DNA from: SZUA-430 sp964483585
GTDB taxonomy: Bacteria; Pseudomonadota; Alphaproteobacteria; Micropepsales; Micropepsaceae
Assembly (NCBI GenBank): GCA_964483585.1
Contig: CAZABH010000002.1
Coordinates: 1-64,000 of the forward strand
DNA: 64,000 nucleotides
Direction of reading: 5' to 3'
The first letter of the stretch is position 1; every line of letters starts with the position of its first letter. Positions 1-8,512 of the stretch are shown here, piece by piece. The position numbers and the translations under genes were made by a program. The notes below the pieces were generated by a model. It did no database searches, was not told the origin of the DNA, and saw nothing but the letters and a program-made list of their open reading frames with translations.

Positions 1-1087
1 GCTCCAGCGCCGGGATGATGCCCTCGGTGCGGGCGCAGAGCTGGAAGGCGTCCAGCGCCTCCTGGTCGGTGGCCGCGACGTATTCCACGCGCTTGATCTC
101 GTGCAGCCAGGAATGCTCCGGACCGATGCCGGGATAGTCGAGGCCGGCAGAGATCGAGTGGGCCTCGATGATCTGACCATCGTCATCCTGCAGCAGGTAT
201 GTGCGGTTGCCGTGCAGGACGCCCGGGCGTCCGCCTGCCAGCGAGGCGGCGTGCTTGCCCGTTTCAATGCCAAGGCCTGCGGCCTCGACGCCGTAGAGCG
301 CGACGCTCGCATCGTCGAGGAAGGGATAGAAAAGTCCCATCGCGTTGGAGCCGCCGCCGATGCAGGCCACCGCGGCGTCCGGGAGGCGACCTTCCGCCTT
401 CAGCATCTGGGCGCGGGCTTCCCGACCGATGACCGACTGGAAGTCGCGGACCATCGCCGGGTAGGGATGGGGACCCGCGACGGTGCCGATGATGTAGAAG
501 GTGTTTTCGACATTGGCGACCCAGTCGCGGAGCGCCTCATTCATGGCGTCCTTCAGGGTCTTGGAGCCTGACGTGACGGGCACGACCTCGGCGCCGAGCA
601 GGCGCATGCGGAACACGTTCGGCATCTGCCGCTTCATGTCTTCCTCGCCCATGTAGACGACGCAAGGCAGGCCGAAGCGCGCGGCGACGGTTGCGGTTGC
701 AACGCCATGCTGGCCGGCGCCTGTCTCGGCGATGATGCGCTTCTTGCCCATGCGGCGGGCCAGCAGGATCTGGCCCATGCAGTTGTTGATCTTGTGGGCG
801 CCCGTATGGTTCAGCTCGTCGCGCTTGAACCAGATCTTCGGCCCGCCCCAATGGGCGGTCAGGCGCTCGGCGAAATACAGCGGCGAAGGGCGTCCGACAT
901 AGTGCTCGAGGAAATCATCGAGCTCGGCCTGGAAAGATGCGTCGGCTTTTGCAGCCGTGTAGGCTTTCTCGAGGCTGAGGATGAGCGGCATCAGTGTTTC
1001 GGCGACATAGCGTCCGCCGAAAATTCCGAAGTGTCCGGTTTCGTCTGGTCCGGTCCTGAATGAGTTTGGGCGTGGTGTCGTGTTCAT
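1..1087 (-). CDS. trpB: Tryptophan synthase beta chain (3' part beyond window)
   Basis: TrpB condenses indole with L-serine to make tryptophan, using PLP, in the cytoplasmic TrpAB complex. The reading frame from the ATG at 1087 runs off the left edge after about 362 codons, so roughly the last 40 residues are missing. The PLP lysine lies in TGAHKINN (about K99). The glycine-rich phosphate-binding motif GGGSNAMG is present, and the N-terminus has the family pattern HFGIFGGRYV. It starts 14 bp after the trpF stop codon, so it is the next gene of the same minus-strand operon; trpA would be expected outside the window. Identification is firm. Confidence 0.95.
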   Translation of the reverse strand, partial: MNTTPRPNSFRTGPDETGHFGIFGGRYVAETLMPLILSLEKAYTAAKADASFQAELDDFLEHYVGRPSPLYFAERLTAHWGGPKIWFKRDELNHTGAHKINNCMGQILLARRMGKKRIIAETGAGQHGVATATVAARFGLPCVVYMGEEDMKRQMPNVFRMRLLGAEVVPVTSGSKTLKDAMNEALRDWVANVENTFYIIGTVAGPHPYPAMVRDFQSVIGREARAQMLKAEGRLPDAAVACIGGGSNAMGLFYPFLDDASVALYGVEAAGLGIETGKHAASLAGGRPGVLHGNRTYLLQDDDGQIIEAHSISAGLDYPGIGPEHSWLHEIKRVEYVAATDQEALDAFQLCARTEGIIPALE

Positions 1088-1101
1088 GCGTGCTGCCGAA
1101 G

Positions 1102-1752
1102 TTACACTTGAGCGATAGCACCGAAAGCGGTTCTTGCGCTTGTGATAAATGCCTCGACCTGCGCGTTGTCCTTCACACCCCGGGTCCGTTCGACACCTGA
1201 CGATACGTCAACGCCGCTTGGACGCGTTTGGTAAATCGCATCTGCCACATTTTCAGGCGTGAGGCCGCCTGACAGCAGCCAGGGCTTGTGCCAGGTGGTC
1301 CCCGCCAGCAGCGACCAGTCGAAGGTGACACCGTTGCCGCCAGGCAGATCCCTCGGGGCGGCATCGAAGAGCAGGGCATCTGCTGTTGTCTCGTGGTCGC
1401 GGGCGGTCATGAGGTCGGCAGGCCCTGCCACTGCTATCGCTTTCATGACGGGTATTGCGAGCCTCTGCCTGACTTCATGCACGCGCGCGGGTGTCTCGTG
1501 TCCGTGCATCTGAAGAAGGCCTGGGCGGAACTGCGACAGGATCAAGTCGAGCTCGGCATCGCTGGCGTCGACTGTCAGGGCGACGGCTGTGACGGCGGTG
1601 CTGCGTGCAGCTATGGCGGCAGCATCCAGCGGTGCGATTGCGCGCGGACTTCTGGCAAAGAAGACAAATCCAGCATGCGTGGCTCCGGCCTTCAATGCGC
1701 GGTCGAAGGTCTCGGTCGTTGTCACGCCGCAGATCTTGATCGCGTTCTTCAT
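1102..1752 (-). CDS. trpF: Phosphoribosylanthranilate isomerase
   Basis: TrpF catalyses the Amadori rearrangement of phosphoribosylanthranilate in tryptophan synthesis. The 216-aa product is a normal length for this single-domain beta/alpha barrel. The N-terminal KICGVT motif carries the catalytic cysteine (about C8). The C-terminal GVDVSSGVE motif holds the phosphate-binding and catalytic aspartate region. Its ATG overlaps the pyrF stop by 4 bp (ATGA), which implies translational coupling, and trpB follows 14 bp downstream. The link between pyrimidine and tryptophan genes is common in alphaproteobacteria. Confidence 0.95.
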   Translation of the reverse strand: MKNAIKICGVTTTETFDRALKAGATHAGFVFFARSPRAIAPLDAAAIAARSTAVTAVALTVDASDAELDLILSQFRPGLLQMHGHETPARVHEVRQRLAIPVMKAIAVAGPADLMTARDHETTADALLFDAAPRDLPGGNGVTFDWSLLAGTTWHKPWLLSGGLTPENVADAIYQTRPSGVDVSSGVERTRGVKDNAQVEAFITSARTAFGAIAQV

Positions 1753-2465
1753 GCGGATGCGCGCAATACGTCGTCGTGAATGGCGCGTGCTGCGGAAGCC
1801 GGGTCGGCGGCACCTGTTATGGGACGCCCTATGACCAGCCAGTCGGCGCCCTGCCGGATGGCTTGCGCAGGCGTCATGATGCGCTTCTGGTCGCCGGTGT
1901 CGGCACCGGCCGGGCGTATCCCTGGCACCACAAGCGTAAAGTCAGACCCGAGCGCCTTGCGCAGGGGCGCGATCTCGTGGGCACTGCAGACAACGCCATC
2001 AAGGCCAGAGTCCCGCGCCAGTTCGGCGAGGCGGATGACCTGATCGGCTGGTGCGCCTTGAACACCTGTCTCGTTCAGGTCGTTCGTGTCCATGCTGGTC
2101 AGCACAGTGACGGCAATGACCTTGGGGCGTTTGGGACCCGCTGCTGCGGCTGCGTCTGCCGCAGCCTTCATCATGGCGCGGCCGCCGGCTGCATGCACGT
2201 TGACGATGGCAACGCCGAGGGGCAGCACCGCGCGGATCCCGCCTGCCACCGTGTTGGGAATGTCGTGCATCTTCAGGTCCGCAAACACCGGCAAACCGAG
2301 GCGTGCAAGTTGCGCCACGCCTTGAGGGCCGTTGGCGTTGAAGAATTCGAGACCAACCTTGATGCCGCCGACCCATGGCTTGATTGCGGTGGCGAGGGCC
2401 ATCGCCTTGTCAAGGTCGGTGGTGTCGAGGGCGCAATAGACGGGGCATGCCAAGGCTGGGGTCAT
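1749..2465 (-). CDS. pyrF: Orotidine 5'-phosphate decarboxylase
   Basis: PyrF decarboxylates OMP to UMP, the last step of de novo pyrimidine synthesis. The 238-aa protein has the hallmark active-site string DLKMHDIPNT (about residues 65-74), with the Asp-Lys-Asp catalytic network, and the phosphate-binding PGIRP motif near the C-terminus. It overlaps trpF by 4 bp at its 3' end and lies 48 bp downstream of lapA. The start at 2465 (MTPALACPVY) leads straight into the first barrel strand (YCALD), so no longer N-terminus is needed. Confidence 0.96.
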   Translation of the reverse strand: MTPALACPVYCALDTTDLDKAMALATAIKPWVGGIKVGLEFFNANGPQGVAQLARLGLPVFADLKMHDIPNTVAGGIRAVLPLGVAIVNVHAAGGRAMMKAAADAAAAAGPKRPKVIAVTVLTSMDTNDLNETGVQGAPADQVIRLAELARDSGLDGVVCSAHEIAPLRKALGSDFTLVVPGIRPAGADTGDQKRIMTPAQAIRQGADWLVIGRPITGAADPASAARAIHDDVLRASA

Positions 2466-2513
2466 GACATGGCTTATACGGAGCCGATGGCATGCGAAGC
2501 AAGGCTGTGACCG

Positions 2514-2855
2514 TCAGCGGCGTGTCATGGCTGTTCTCGCTTCATCAGCAGGACGCACAATGATTGCCTGAGCTGCCTCCAGCTCGCGTTCCAGCCGTCG
2601 GATCCGTTCCTCGCTTTCGCGCAGGCTGCGGCGCAAGGGGGCCTGTGCCAGCCAGGATGACCAGCCGCCAAGCAGCAAGCCCACCAGTGCCGATCCCAGG
2701 ATGATCCAGAACAGCGGCAGGTCAATTGCGATCGCAGGGCTCTCGGGGCTGAAGGGGTCGAAGGACAGGCGAGAGGGGTTGCGGTTGGCGACGGCGAGGG
2801 CTGCCACCACGATTGCGAGCGTCCAGAAGAGACAAGTCCGGAACAGGCTGGTCAT
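2514..2855 (-). CDS. lapA: LapA-domain (DUF1049) inner-membrane protein
   Basis: A 113-aa protein with two predicted membrane segments (about residues 5-22 and 45-65) and a charged coiled-coil tail (about 75-100). This is the architecture of lipopolysaccharide assembly protein A / DUF1049. In enterobacteria LapA works with LapB to tune LPS synthesis through LpxC turnover; no lapB is seen here, so the role is inferred from the family. The ATG at 2855 is preceded by AGGA at suitable distance. A TTG five codons upstream is less likely. Its position between ihfB and pyrF is the usual alphaproteobacterial neighbourhood. Confidence 0.8.
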   Translation of the reverse strand: MTSLFRTCLFWTLAIVVAALAVANRNPSRLSFDPFSPESPAIAIDLPLFWIILGSALVGLLLGGWSSWLAQAPLRRSLRESEERIRRLERELEAAQAIIVRPADEARTAMTRR

Positions 2856-2904
2856 GTCAGGTTCCTGCAAAGGTTGGCGCTGGCGAAGGGGGCGTGCGCC
2901 GGCG

Positions 2905-3210
2905 TTACTCGCTGGTGCTGTCGTCCGGCTTGTGCTTGTTCAGTCGGTCGCGCAGTTCCTTTCCGGTTTTGAAGAAGGGAACGTGTTTTGCTGCGACAGA
3001 GACGGTTTGTCCGGTGCGCGGATTGCGGCCTGTGCGGGCCGGGCGGGACTTCACCGAGAACGCGCCAAAGCCCCGAAGCTCGACCCGGTCGCCCGTAGAA
3101 AGTGCCTTTGCAATCTCACCGAAGATGGTTGCAACGATCTTTTCGATGTCCCTCTGGAACAGATGCGGGTTCTGCTCGGCGAGTTTCTGCACCAGTTCCG
3201 ACTTGATCAT
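2905..3210 (-). CDS. ihfB: Integration host factor, beta subunit
   Basis: A 101-aa HU/IHF-family DNA-bending protein that pairs with IhfA. It begins MIKSELVQKLAEQNPH, the canonical IHF-beta N-terminus. It contains the DNA-minor-groove beta-arm region with GRNPRTGQ (the intercalating proline is in NPRTG) and the RGFGAFSV signature. A frame extension to 3267 exists, but the family start at 3210 is preferred. It lies 185 bp downstream of rpsA, beyond the rpsA terminator, so it probably has its own promoter. IHF commonly assists sigma-54 promoters, which may matter for the flagellar genes in this window. Confidence 0.95.
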   Translation of the reverse strand: MIKSELVQKLAEQNPHLFQRDIEKIVATIFGEIAKALSTGDRVELRGFGAFSVKSRPARTGRNPRTGQTVSVAAKHVPFFKTGKELRDRLNKHKPDDSTSE

Positions 3211-3338
3211 CGTTGAGGTTATCTCCCCTTGGGGTGCGTCCGCGGTCGTATAACTGGAGTCTCCCAAGGGTTTGGCGACCCGTCAAGCGCGCCGGCTGCC
3301 AAGTTGTTACGAAACAAGTGTTTTTCCCCTTCGGACGC

Positions 3339-3366
3339 AAAAAAGGGGCAGCTTTCGCTACCCCTT
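3339..3366 (-). terminator. Rho-independent terminator after rpsA
   Basis: On the minus strand a 10-bp stem (AAGGGGTAGC / GCTGCCCCTT, one G-U pair) closes on a GAAA tetraloop and runs directly into a T tract. It begins 29 bp after the rpsA stop codon and separates rpsA from ihfB. Confidence 0.85.
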
Positions 3367-3395
3367 CATTGGATGCTGCAGATGCGATGGACGAA

Positions 3396-5120
3396 CTATT
3401 CGTCCGTCTTTTCGGCCTTCTTGCGCAGGGCTGCGCCGAGAATGTCGCCGAGCGAGGCGCCAGAGTCGGAGGAGCCGTATTGGGCGACGGCTTCTTTTTC
3501 TTCGGCGATTTCGCGGGCCTTGATCGACAGGCTGATCTTGCGAGCGGCCTTGTCGACGTTGGTTACCCGGACGTCGATCTTGTCACCGACCGCAAAGCGC
3601 TCGGGGCGCTGTTCGGCGCGATCACGCGACAGCTCGTTCTTGCGGATGAACGACTTGAGGTCGCCCACGGCCACTTCGATGCCGCTGTCGGTCACATCGA
3701 TGACCGAGCAGGTCACGATGTCGCCCTTCTTCACAGGGCCGAGGCTTTCCATCGGATCGCCAGAGACCTGCTTGATGCCGAGTGCGATGCGTTCCTTCTC
3801 GACGTCCACATCGAGAACGACGGCTTTCACGCTGTCGCCCTTCTTGTACTTCTTGATGGCTTCCTCGCCCGGCTCGTTCCAGTCGAGATCGGAGAGGTGT
3901 GCCATGCCGTCGATGTCGCCATCGAGACCGATGAACAGACCGAATTCGGTGATGTTCCGGATCTCGCCCTCGATCTGGGTGCCGACCGGGTGACGGTCGG
4001 AGAAGGCATGCCACGGATTGTCCATGGTCTGCTTCAGGCCGAGGCTGATGCGGCGCTTGGTGGCATCCACCTCGAGCACCATGACTTCGACTTCCTGGCT
4101 GGTCGAGACGATCTTGCCCGGGTGGACGTTCTTCTTGACCCAGGACATTTCCGAGACGTGCACCAGACCCTCGACGCCCGGCTCGAGCTCGACGAAGGCG
4201 CCGTAGTCGGTGATGTTGGTGACGCGGCCGCGGAACTTGCCGTTGACCGGGTATTTCTGGGCAACGCCCTCCCACGGATCGGCCTCGAGCTGCTTCATGC
4301 CTAGGCTGATGCGCTGGGTTTCGGGGTTCACCTTCACGACCTGGACCTTCACGGTCTGGCCTATCGAGAGCACCTCGCTGGGGTGATTGACGCGACGCCA
4401 TGCGATGTCGGTCACGTGCAGCAGGCCGTCGACGCCACCGAGGTCCACGAAGGCGCCATAGTCGGTGATGTTCTTGACGACGCCGTCGATGACCTGGCCT
4501 TCGCGGAGGTTGGCGACGAGTTCGTTGCGCTGCTCGGCGCGGCTTTCCTCGAGAACGGCTCGGCGCGAGACAACGATGTTGCCGCGCCGCTTGTCCATCT
4601 TGAGGATGTGGAAGGGCTCGACCTTGTTCATCAGCGGGCCGGCATCGCGCACGGGGCGGATGTCGACCTGGCTGCCGGGAAGGAAGGCCACGGCGCCGTC
4701 GAGGTCGACGGTGAAGCCGCCCTTGACGCGTCCGAAGATGACGCCGGTGACGCGCTGCTTGTCTTCGTAGGCGCGCTCAAGGCGCGTCCAGGATTCCTCG
4801 CGGCGGGCCTTGTCGCGCGAGAGGATGGCTTCACCCATCGCGTTCTCGACGCGGTCGAGGAACACTTCCACCGTGTCACCGACCTTGATGCTCGGTGCCT
4901 GTCCGGCGAGTGCGAATTCTTTGAGTGCGATCTTGCCTTCGGTCTTCAGACCGACGTCGATGATCGCGTATTCCTTTTCAATGCCGATCACGCGGCCGGA
5001 AACGACGTTGCCTTCCTGAAGGCCATGCGTTTCGAAGCTTTCCTCGAGGAGGGCTGCGAAATCTTCCTTCGAGGGATTGTAGGATTCCTGTTGCGCAGTG
5101 CGCGAACCAGGGCGTGCCAT
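3396..5120 (-). CDS. rpsA: 30S ribosomal protein S1
   Basis: S1 binds mRNA and helps the 30S subunit load structured or weak-SD transcripts. The 574-aa product is a normal length and carries six successive S1 (OB-fold) repeats from about residue 35 to 535. Recurrent signatures include VDGLLHVTDIAW, VEGLVHVSEMSW and IDGMAHLSDLDW. The N-terminus MARPGSRTAQQESYNP and the lysine/alanine-rich C-terminus are alphaproteobacterial in style. A strong terminator lies both upstream (after cmk) and downstream, so it is probably transcribed on its own from the 5121-5235 interval. Confidence 0.97.
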   Translation of the reverse strand: MARPGSRTAQQESYNPSKEDFAALLEESFETHGLQEGNVVSGRVIGIEKEYAIIDVGLKTEGKIALKEFALAGQAPSIKVGDTVEVFLDRVENAMGEAILSRDKARREESWTRLERAYEDKQRVTGVIFGRVKGGFTVDLDGAVAFLPGSQVDIRPVRDAGPLMNKVEPFHILKMDKRRGNIVVSRRAVLEESRAEQRNELVANLREGQVIDGVVKNITDYGAFVDLGGVDGLLHVTDIAWRRVNHPSEVLSIGQTVKVQVVKVNPETQRISLGMKQLEADPWEGVAQKYPVNGKFRGRVTNITDYGAFVELEPGVEGLVHVSEMSWVKKNVHPGKIVSTSQEVEVMVLEVDATKRRISLGLKQTMDNPWHAFSDRHPVGTQIEGEIRNITEFGLFIGLDGDIDGMAHLSDLDWNEPGEEAIKKYKKGDSVKAVVLDVDVEKERIALGIKQVSGDPMESLGPVKKGDIVTCSVIDVTDSGIEVAVGDLKSFIRKNELSRDRAEQRPERFAVGDKIDVRVTNVDKAARKISLSIKAREIAEEKEAVAQYGSSDSGASLGDILGAALRKKAEKTDE

Positions 5121-5228
5121 ATGGGAGTCTCCAACTACAGGCGCATGCCTACCGGCCGGTACCGGCGGACTTGGTCTTTGGCGTCTTCCGTTTGTGGAGG
5201 CGCGCCTCAGGACCCGGTTTCAAAGAAC

Positions 5229-5268
5229 AAAAAAAGCGCGTCAGGGACCCCGGGGTCCCAAGGCGCGC
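5229..5268 (-). terminator. Rho-independent terminator after cmk
   Basis: On the minus strand a perfect GGGACCCC/GGGGTCCC palindrome is flanked by GCGCG and CGCGC arms and followed by seven T residues. It starts 8 bp beyond the cmk stop codon and should isolate rpsA from aroA-cmk transcription. Confidence 0.85.
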
Positions 5269-5275
5269 GCACTGC

Positions 5276-5923
5276 TCAAGTGCCGAGTGCTGCCCGGACG
5301 ATCGAAAGCGCCCGGCCAACGGCCGTCTCTATATCCAGATCGCTCGTGTCCAGCAAGTGCGCGTCCGCGCTCTGAGCCAGGGGTGCGACAGGTCGGCTCA
5401 TGTCACGTTCGTCCCGGGTGCGGATGTCGGCGAGGACCTCGCGCTCGGTCCAGGCTGATCCTTGGCTGGCGAGCTCGAGATAGCGCCGGCGGGCCCGGAT
5501 TTCCGGGGTTGCCGTGATGAATAGCTTCACGTCGGCGTCCGGGCAGATCACTGTGGCGATGTCGCGACCGTCGAGGACGGCGCCCCGGCCGCCTGGTGGT
5601 GACTTGGCGAAATTGCGTTGGAACGCATGAAGCGCCTCGCGGACCGCTGGCACAGCCGCCACTTTCGATGCGGCCGAACCCGCGACGTCGCCGCGCAGGG
5701 CTGGGTCCTCGAGGCGGGCTAGGTTCAGGGCTTTGGCTGCCCGGGTTGCTGCAGCAGCGTCTGAGGGGTTACCACCAGCTTCGATGACGGCAAGGCCCAC
5801 CGCTCGGTAGAGAAGGCCCGTGTCCAAATGCGCAAAGCCGAGCGTTGCCGCCAGCCTGCGTGCGACGGTGCCCTTGCCGGAGGCTGCAGGGCCATCAATC
5901 GCCACGACAGGGGTGCCAATCAT
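5276..5923 (-). CDS. cmk: Cytidylate kinase
   Basis: Cmk phosphorylates CMP and dCMP with ATP. The 215-aa product starts at the ATG at 5923 (MIGTPVVAIDGPAASGKGT), placing the P-loop GPAASGKGT at residues 10-18. GRDIATVICPDAD and the lid arginines (RARRRYLEL) match the family. The frame stays open further upstream, but only because it overlaps aroA, so that extension is rejected. The start overlaps the aroA stop by 4 bp (ATGA). The aroA-cmk-rpsA order is a classic proteobacterial cluster. Confidence 0.95.
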   Translation of the reverse strand: MIGTPVVAIDGPAASGKGTVARRLAATLGFAHLDTGLLYRAVGLAVIEAGGNPSDAAAATRAAKALNLARLEDPALRGDVAGSAASKVAAVPAVREALHAFQRNFAKSPPGGRGAVLDGRDIATVICPDADVKLFITATPEIRARRRYLELASQGSAWTEREVLADIRTRDERDMSRPVAPLAQSADAHLLDTSDLDIETAVGRALSIVRAALGT

Positions 5924-7347
5924 CTTGCCGTGTTCCGGAAGGTGGCGCCGAGAGCCGTCATCATCGGAATGAAGCTCGGGAAGCTGGTCGCGATGAAAGT
6001 GGTGTCGTCGACGGCCACGTCGGTTCGCGCGGCTAGACCTGCCACCAGGAACGACATTGCGATGCGGTGATCCATATGGGTCTGCACCCAGCCGCCGCCG
6101 GGCACGCCGTCCGGGCCCTTGCCATCGACCTCGAGCCAGTCTTGTCCCATCCGGCATGTGATGCCGATTTCGCCCAGGCCCGCCGCAACGGCTGCGAGGC
6201 GATCGCTTTCCTTGACCCGAAGTTCGGCCAGCCCGTTCATGCGCGTCGTGCCTTCGGCGAAGGCGGCGGCTATCGCGAGAATGGGGAATTCGTCGATCAT
6301 GGAGGCAGCCAGCGCCGGGTCAGTCTCAACAGGCTTGAGGATGCTTGCCCGCACCGCGATGTCGGCGACCGTCTCGCCGCTTTCCAGACGCTGGTTCGAG
6401 ATGGAGATGCTGGCGCCCATTTCGTGCAGGACCGTGAGCAGGCCTGCACGTGTCGGGTTCAGCATGACGCGCGACAGAGTGACCTGCGAGCCTGGCACGA
6501 GCAGGGCAGCGACCAAGGGGAATGCTGCCGACGATGGGTCCGGCGGGACCACGACCCTTGTTCCTGTCAGAGCGGGATAGCCGGTGAGGGCGATGGCGCG
6601 GCCCTCTGCGCCTGCGTCCTCGACGGCCACGTCCGCGCCAAAGTGGCGCAGCATGCGCTCGGTGTGGTCGCGCGTGGCCTCGGCCTCGATGACTGTCGTG
6701 CGGCCTTGCGCATTCAGTCCGGCCAGCAATATCGCCGATTTCACCTGCGCCGACGGGACGGGCAGGGTGTAGGTGATGGGCAGCGGATCGCTCGCGCCTG
6801 CGAGCGTGAGCGGCAGCAATCCGCCCTTGCGCCCGGTCGCGACGGCGCCGAAGCGAGACAGCGGGTCAAGCACCCGCCCCATCGGTCGCCTGCACAACGA
6901 GGCGTCGCCTGAAAACGTTGCGGTGATGGGGCTGGTGGCGACTGCGCCCATCATCAGGCGAACGCCGGTTCCCGAGTTGCCGTGGTCGAGAACGCTGCTG
7001 GGCTCGGCGAATCCGCCGACACCGACACCCTGGATGGTCCATGCGCCGTCGGGCCGCCTGGCCAGGGATGCCCCGAGCTCCCCAAGCACGGAGGCCGTGT
7101 TGAGCACATCCCCGGCTTCGAGCAGTCCCTCGACCGTTGTTTCCCCAATGGCGAGTGCGCCCAGGATCAGAGCGCGGTGGGAGATCGACTTGTCGCCAGG
7201 AATCTGCGGGTTTCCGGCCAGACCCGAGGATTTGCAGGCGGCCAGTGGCTGTGGATTGGCGTTGGCGCTCAAGGTGCGACGTCTTGGATCAGGGGTGTGA
7301 CTGGGCAATCGTGCTTCAACTTCTCTTTGACAGGTGGCCCGCTTCAT
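5920..7347 (-). CDS. aroA: 3-phosphoshikimate 1-carboxyvinyltransferase (EPSP synthase)
   Basis: AroA transfers enolpyruvate from PEP to shikimate-3-phosphate in chorismate synthesis. The core is unmistakable: PGDKSISHRALIL near the N-terminus, GNSGTGVRLMMG in domain 1, and the C-terminal MDHRIAMSF. The ATG at 7347 gives 475 aa, about 25 residues longer than usual and with a low-conservation N-terminal tail. A TTG at 7272 would give 450 aa and leave more room for the divergent promoter, but it has no obvious SD. The frame continues far upstream only as antisense to the acidic tail of the neighbouring gene. The 3' end overlaps cmk by 4 bp. Confidence 0.93.
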   Translation of the reverse strand: MKRATCQREVEARLPSHTPDPRRRTLSANANPQPLAACKSSGLAGNPQIPGDKSISHRALILGALAIGETTVEGLLEAGDVLNTASVLGELGASLARRPDGAWTIQGVGVGGFAEPSSVLDHGNSGTGVRLMMGAVATSPITATFSGDASLCRRPMGRVLDPLSRFGAVATGRKGGLLPLTLAGASDPLPITYTLPVPSAQVKSAILLAGLNAQGRTTVIEAEATRDHTERMLRHFGADVAVEDAGAEGRAIALTGYPALTGTRVVVPPDPSSAAFPLVAALLVPGSQVTLSRVMLNPTRAGLLTVLHEMGASISISNQRLESGETVADIAVRASILKPVETDPALAASMIDEFPILAIAAAFAEGTTRMNGLAELRVKESDRLAAVAAGLGEIGITCRMGQDWLEVDGKGPDGVPGGGWVQTHMDHRIAMSFLVAGLAARTDVAVDDTTFIATSFPSFIPMMTALGATFRNTAR

Positions 7348-7398
7348 GGCAATGGGACGCCCCTCAATTACCCCCTCAAACTCCAGGAAATCCAAGCG

Positions 7399-7908
7399 GT
7401 GGCTGCTCCGGATATTGGAACCAAGCGCATTTGCCCAAGTTGCGCTGCCAAATTTTACGATCTCAGCAAGAAGCCGATCGTGTGCCCTAAATGCGCCTTC
7501 AGTTTCACGGCCGAGGCCATCGTGAAGATGCGCCGGCCGCGCGCGACGGGTTCGCTGTTGCGGGATGCCGACGAGGGTGCCGTTCGGGCCAAGGAGGTGC
7601 GTGACGACGTCGACGACACCGAGGAAGCCGAGGGCGCCGAGGCCTCCGACGAGGATGAGGAGGCCGAGGAGGAAATCAAGGAAGTCGCGCTCGATGACGA
7701 GGCGATTGCCGATCCGGACCTCGTCGAGGACGAAGACGCCGAGGACGCGGATGACAAGCCGGAAGTTGTCGGCGATGAAGTCGACCTCGAGGAAATCGAG
7801 GATGACGAGGACGGGGACGACGAGGAGGACGACACCCTCATCGAGAGCGTCGATGACGAGGATGATGTGGGTGACATCATCGACAAGGGCGACCTGGATA
7901 AAGAGTAA
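7399..7908 (+). CDS. TIGR02300/FYDLN-type zinc-ribbon protein with acidic tail
   Basis: A 169-aa protein of unknown function, found widely in alphaproteobacteria. The N-terminus has a zinc ribbon, CPSC then CPKC, around the FYDL motif (FYDLSKKPIVCPKC, about residues 17-30). From about residue 65 to the end it is extremely rich in Asp/Glu, a family hallmark. The GTG at 7399 is chosen because AGGA stands 10 nt upstream and the next residues (VAAPDIGTKR) match the family start. It is divergent from aroA with about 50 bp between starts. The role is not known; the acidic tail suggests a nucleic-acid- or protein-interaction partner, which is only inference. Confidence 0.85.
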   Translation: MAAPDIGTKRICPSCAAKFYDLSKKPIVCPKCAFSFTAEAIVKMRRPRATGSLLRDADEGAVRAKEVRDDVDDTEEAEGAEASDEDEEAEEEIKEVALDDEAIADPDLVEDEDAEDADDKPEVVGDEVDLEEIEDDEDGDDEEDDTLIESVDDEDDVGDIIDKGDLDKE

Positions 7909-8001
7909 ACTGGCGAATGGTCCTGCTCCTTTGCGCATTGCGGTCGGACAGGATCATTTGTATATAACCGGTCCCGCTTCCCAGGCGGGACCAGTACGGA
8001 T

Positions 8002-8077
<76 letters not shown>

Positions 8078-8349
8078 ACTTTCTCCTGAACATTTCGATT
8101 TTCCAGTCGAGCTATCGATGGTTTGTGCGCATGATCGCGTTGCCGGCTGGTCGGCGCTCTGTGCATTCAGCTTGTGTGTTCAGCGGGGGTGGGATGCGGC
8201 GGCGTGCCTCTGGGCAGATTCCGACGCTATCGATCAACAGCGCCGAACATCGCCGAAATCGCCGAAAACAAAAATAGAACAAATTGTCGCACATTGTTGC
8301 GCGCGAAATCGCTGTTCCGCGCCATAACAAACATTTTGGAGGTTTGGAT

Positions 8350-8424
8350 TGGCGTCCCCACGGGGAATCGAACCCCGGTTTTCGCCGTGAGAGGGCGACG
8401 TCCTGACCGCTAGACGATGGGGAC
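8350..8424 (-). tRNA. tRNA-Glu(CTC)
   Basis: A 75-nt cloverleaf on the minus strand with encoded CCA. The acceptor arm is GTCCCCA/TGGGGAC, and the anticodon stem TCGCC/GGCGA encloses CTCTCAC, giving anticodon CTC. It differs by a single base, the wobble position, from the tRNA-Glu(TTC) at 14413-14487. The 270 bp between this gene and tRNA-Ala hold no supported gene. Confidence 0.96.
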
Positions 8425-8512
8425 AGCGGCATGGAAGGCGAGTGAAATACACGAGGCGCGCCTCTGGGGCAAGCGCGATGGCGGGTGGTCGCGCTAACCC
8501 CTTTGCGTCGGT

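Noticed and set aside
3213..4304. 363-codon plus-strand open frame
   Set aside because: Antisense to rpsA; high-GC codon usage keeps the opposite strand open.
7455..7886. Ser-rich 143-codon minus-strand frame
   Set aside because: Reverse complement of the acidic GAN/GAC-rich tail of the FYDLN gene, which reads as Ser codons.
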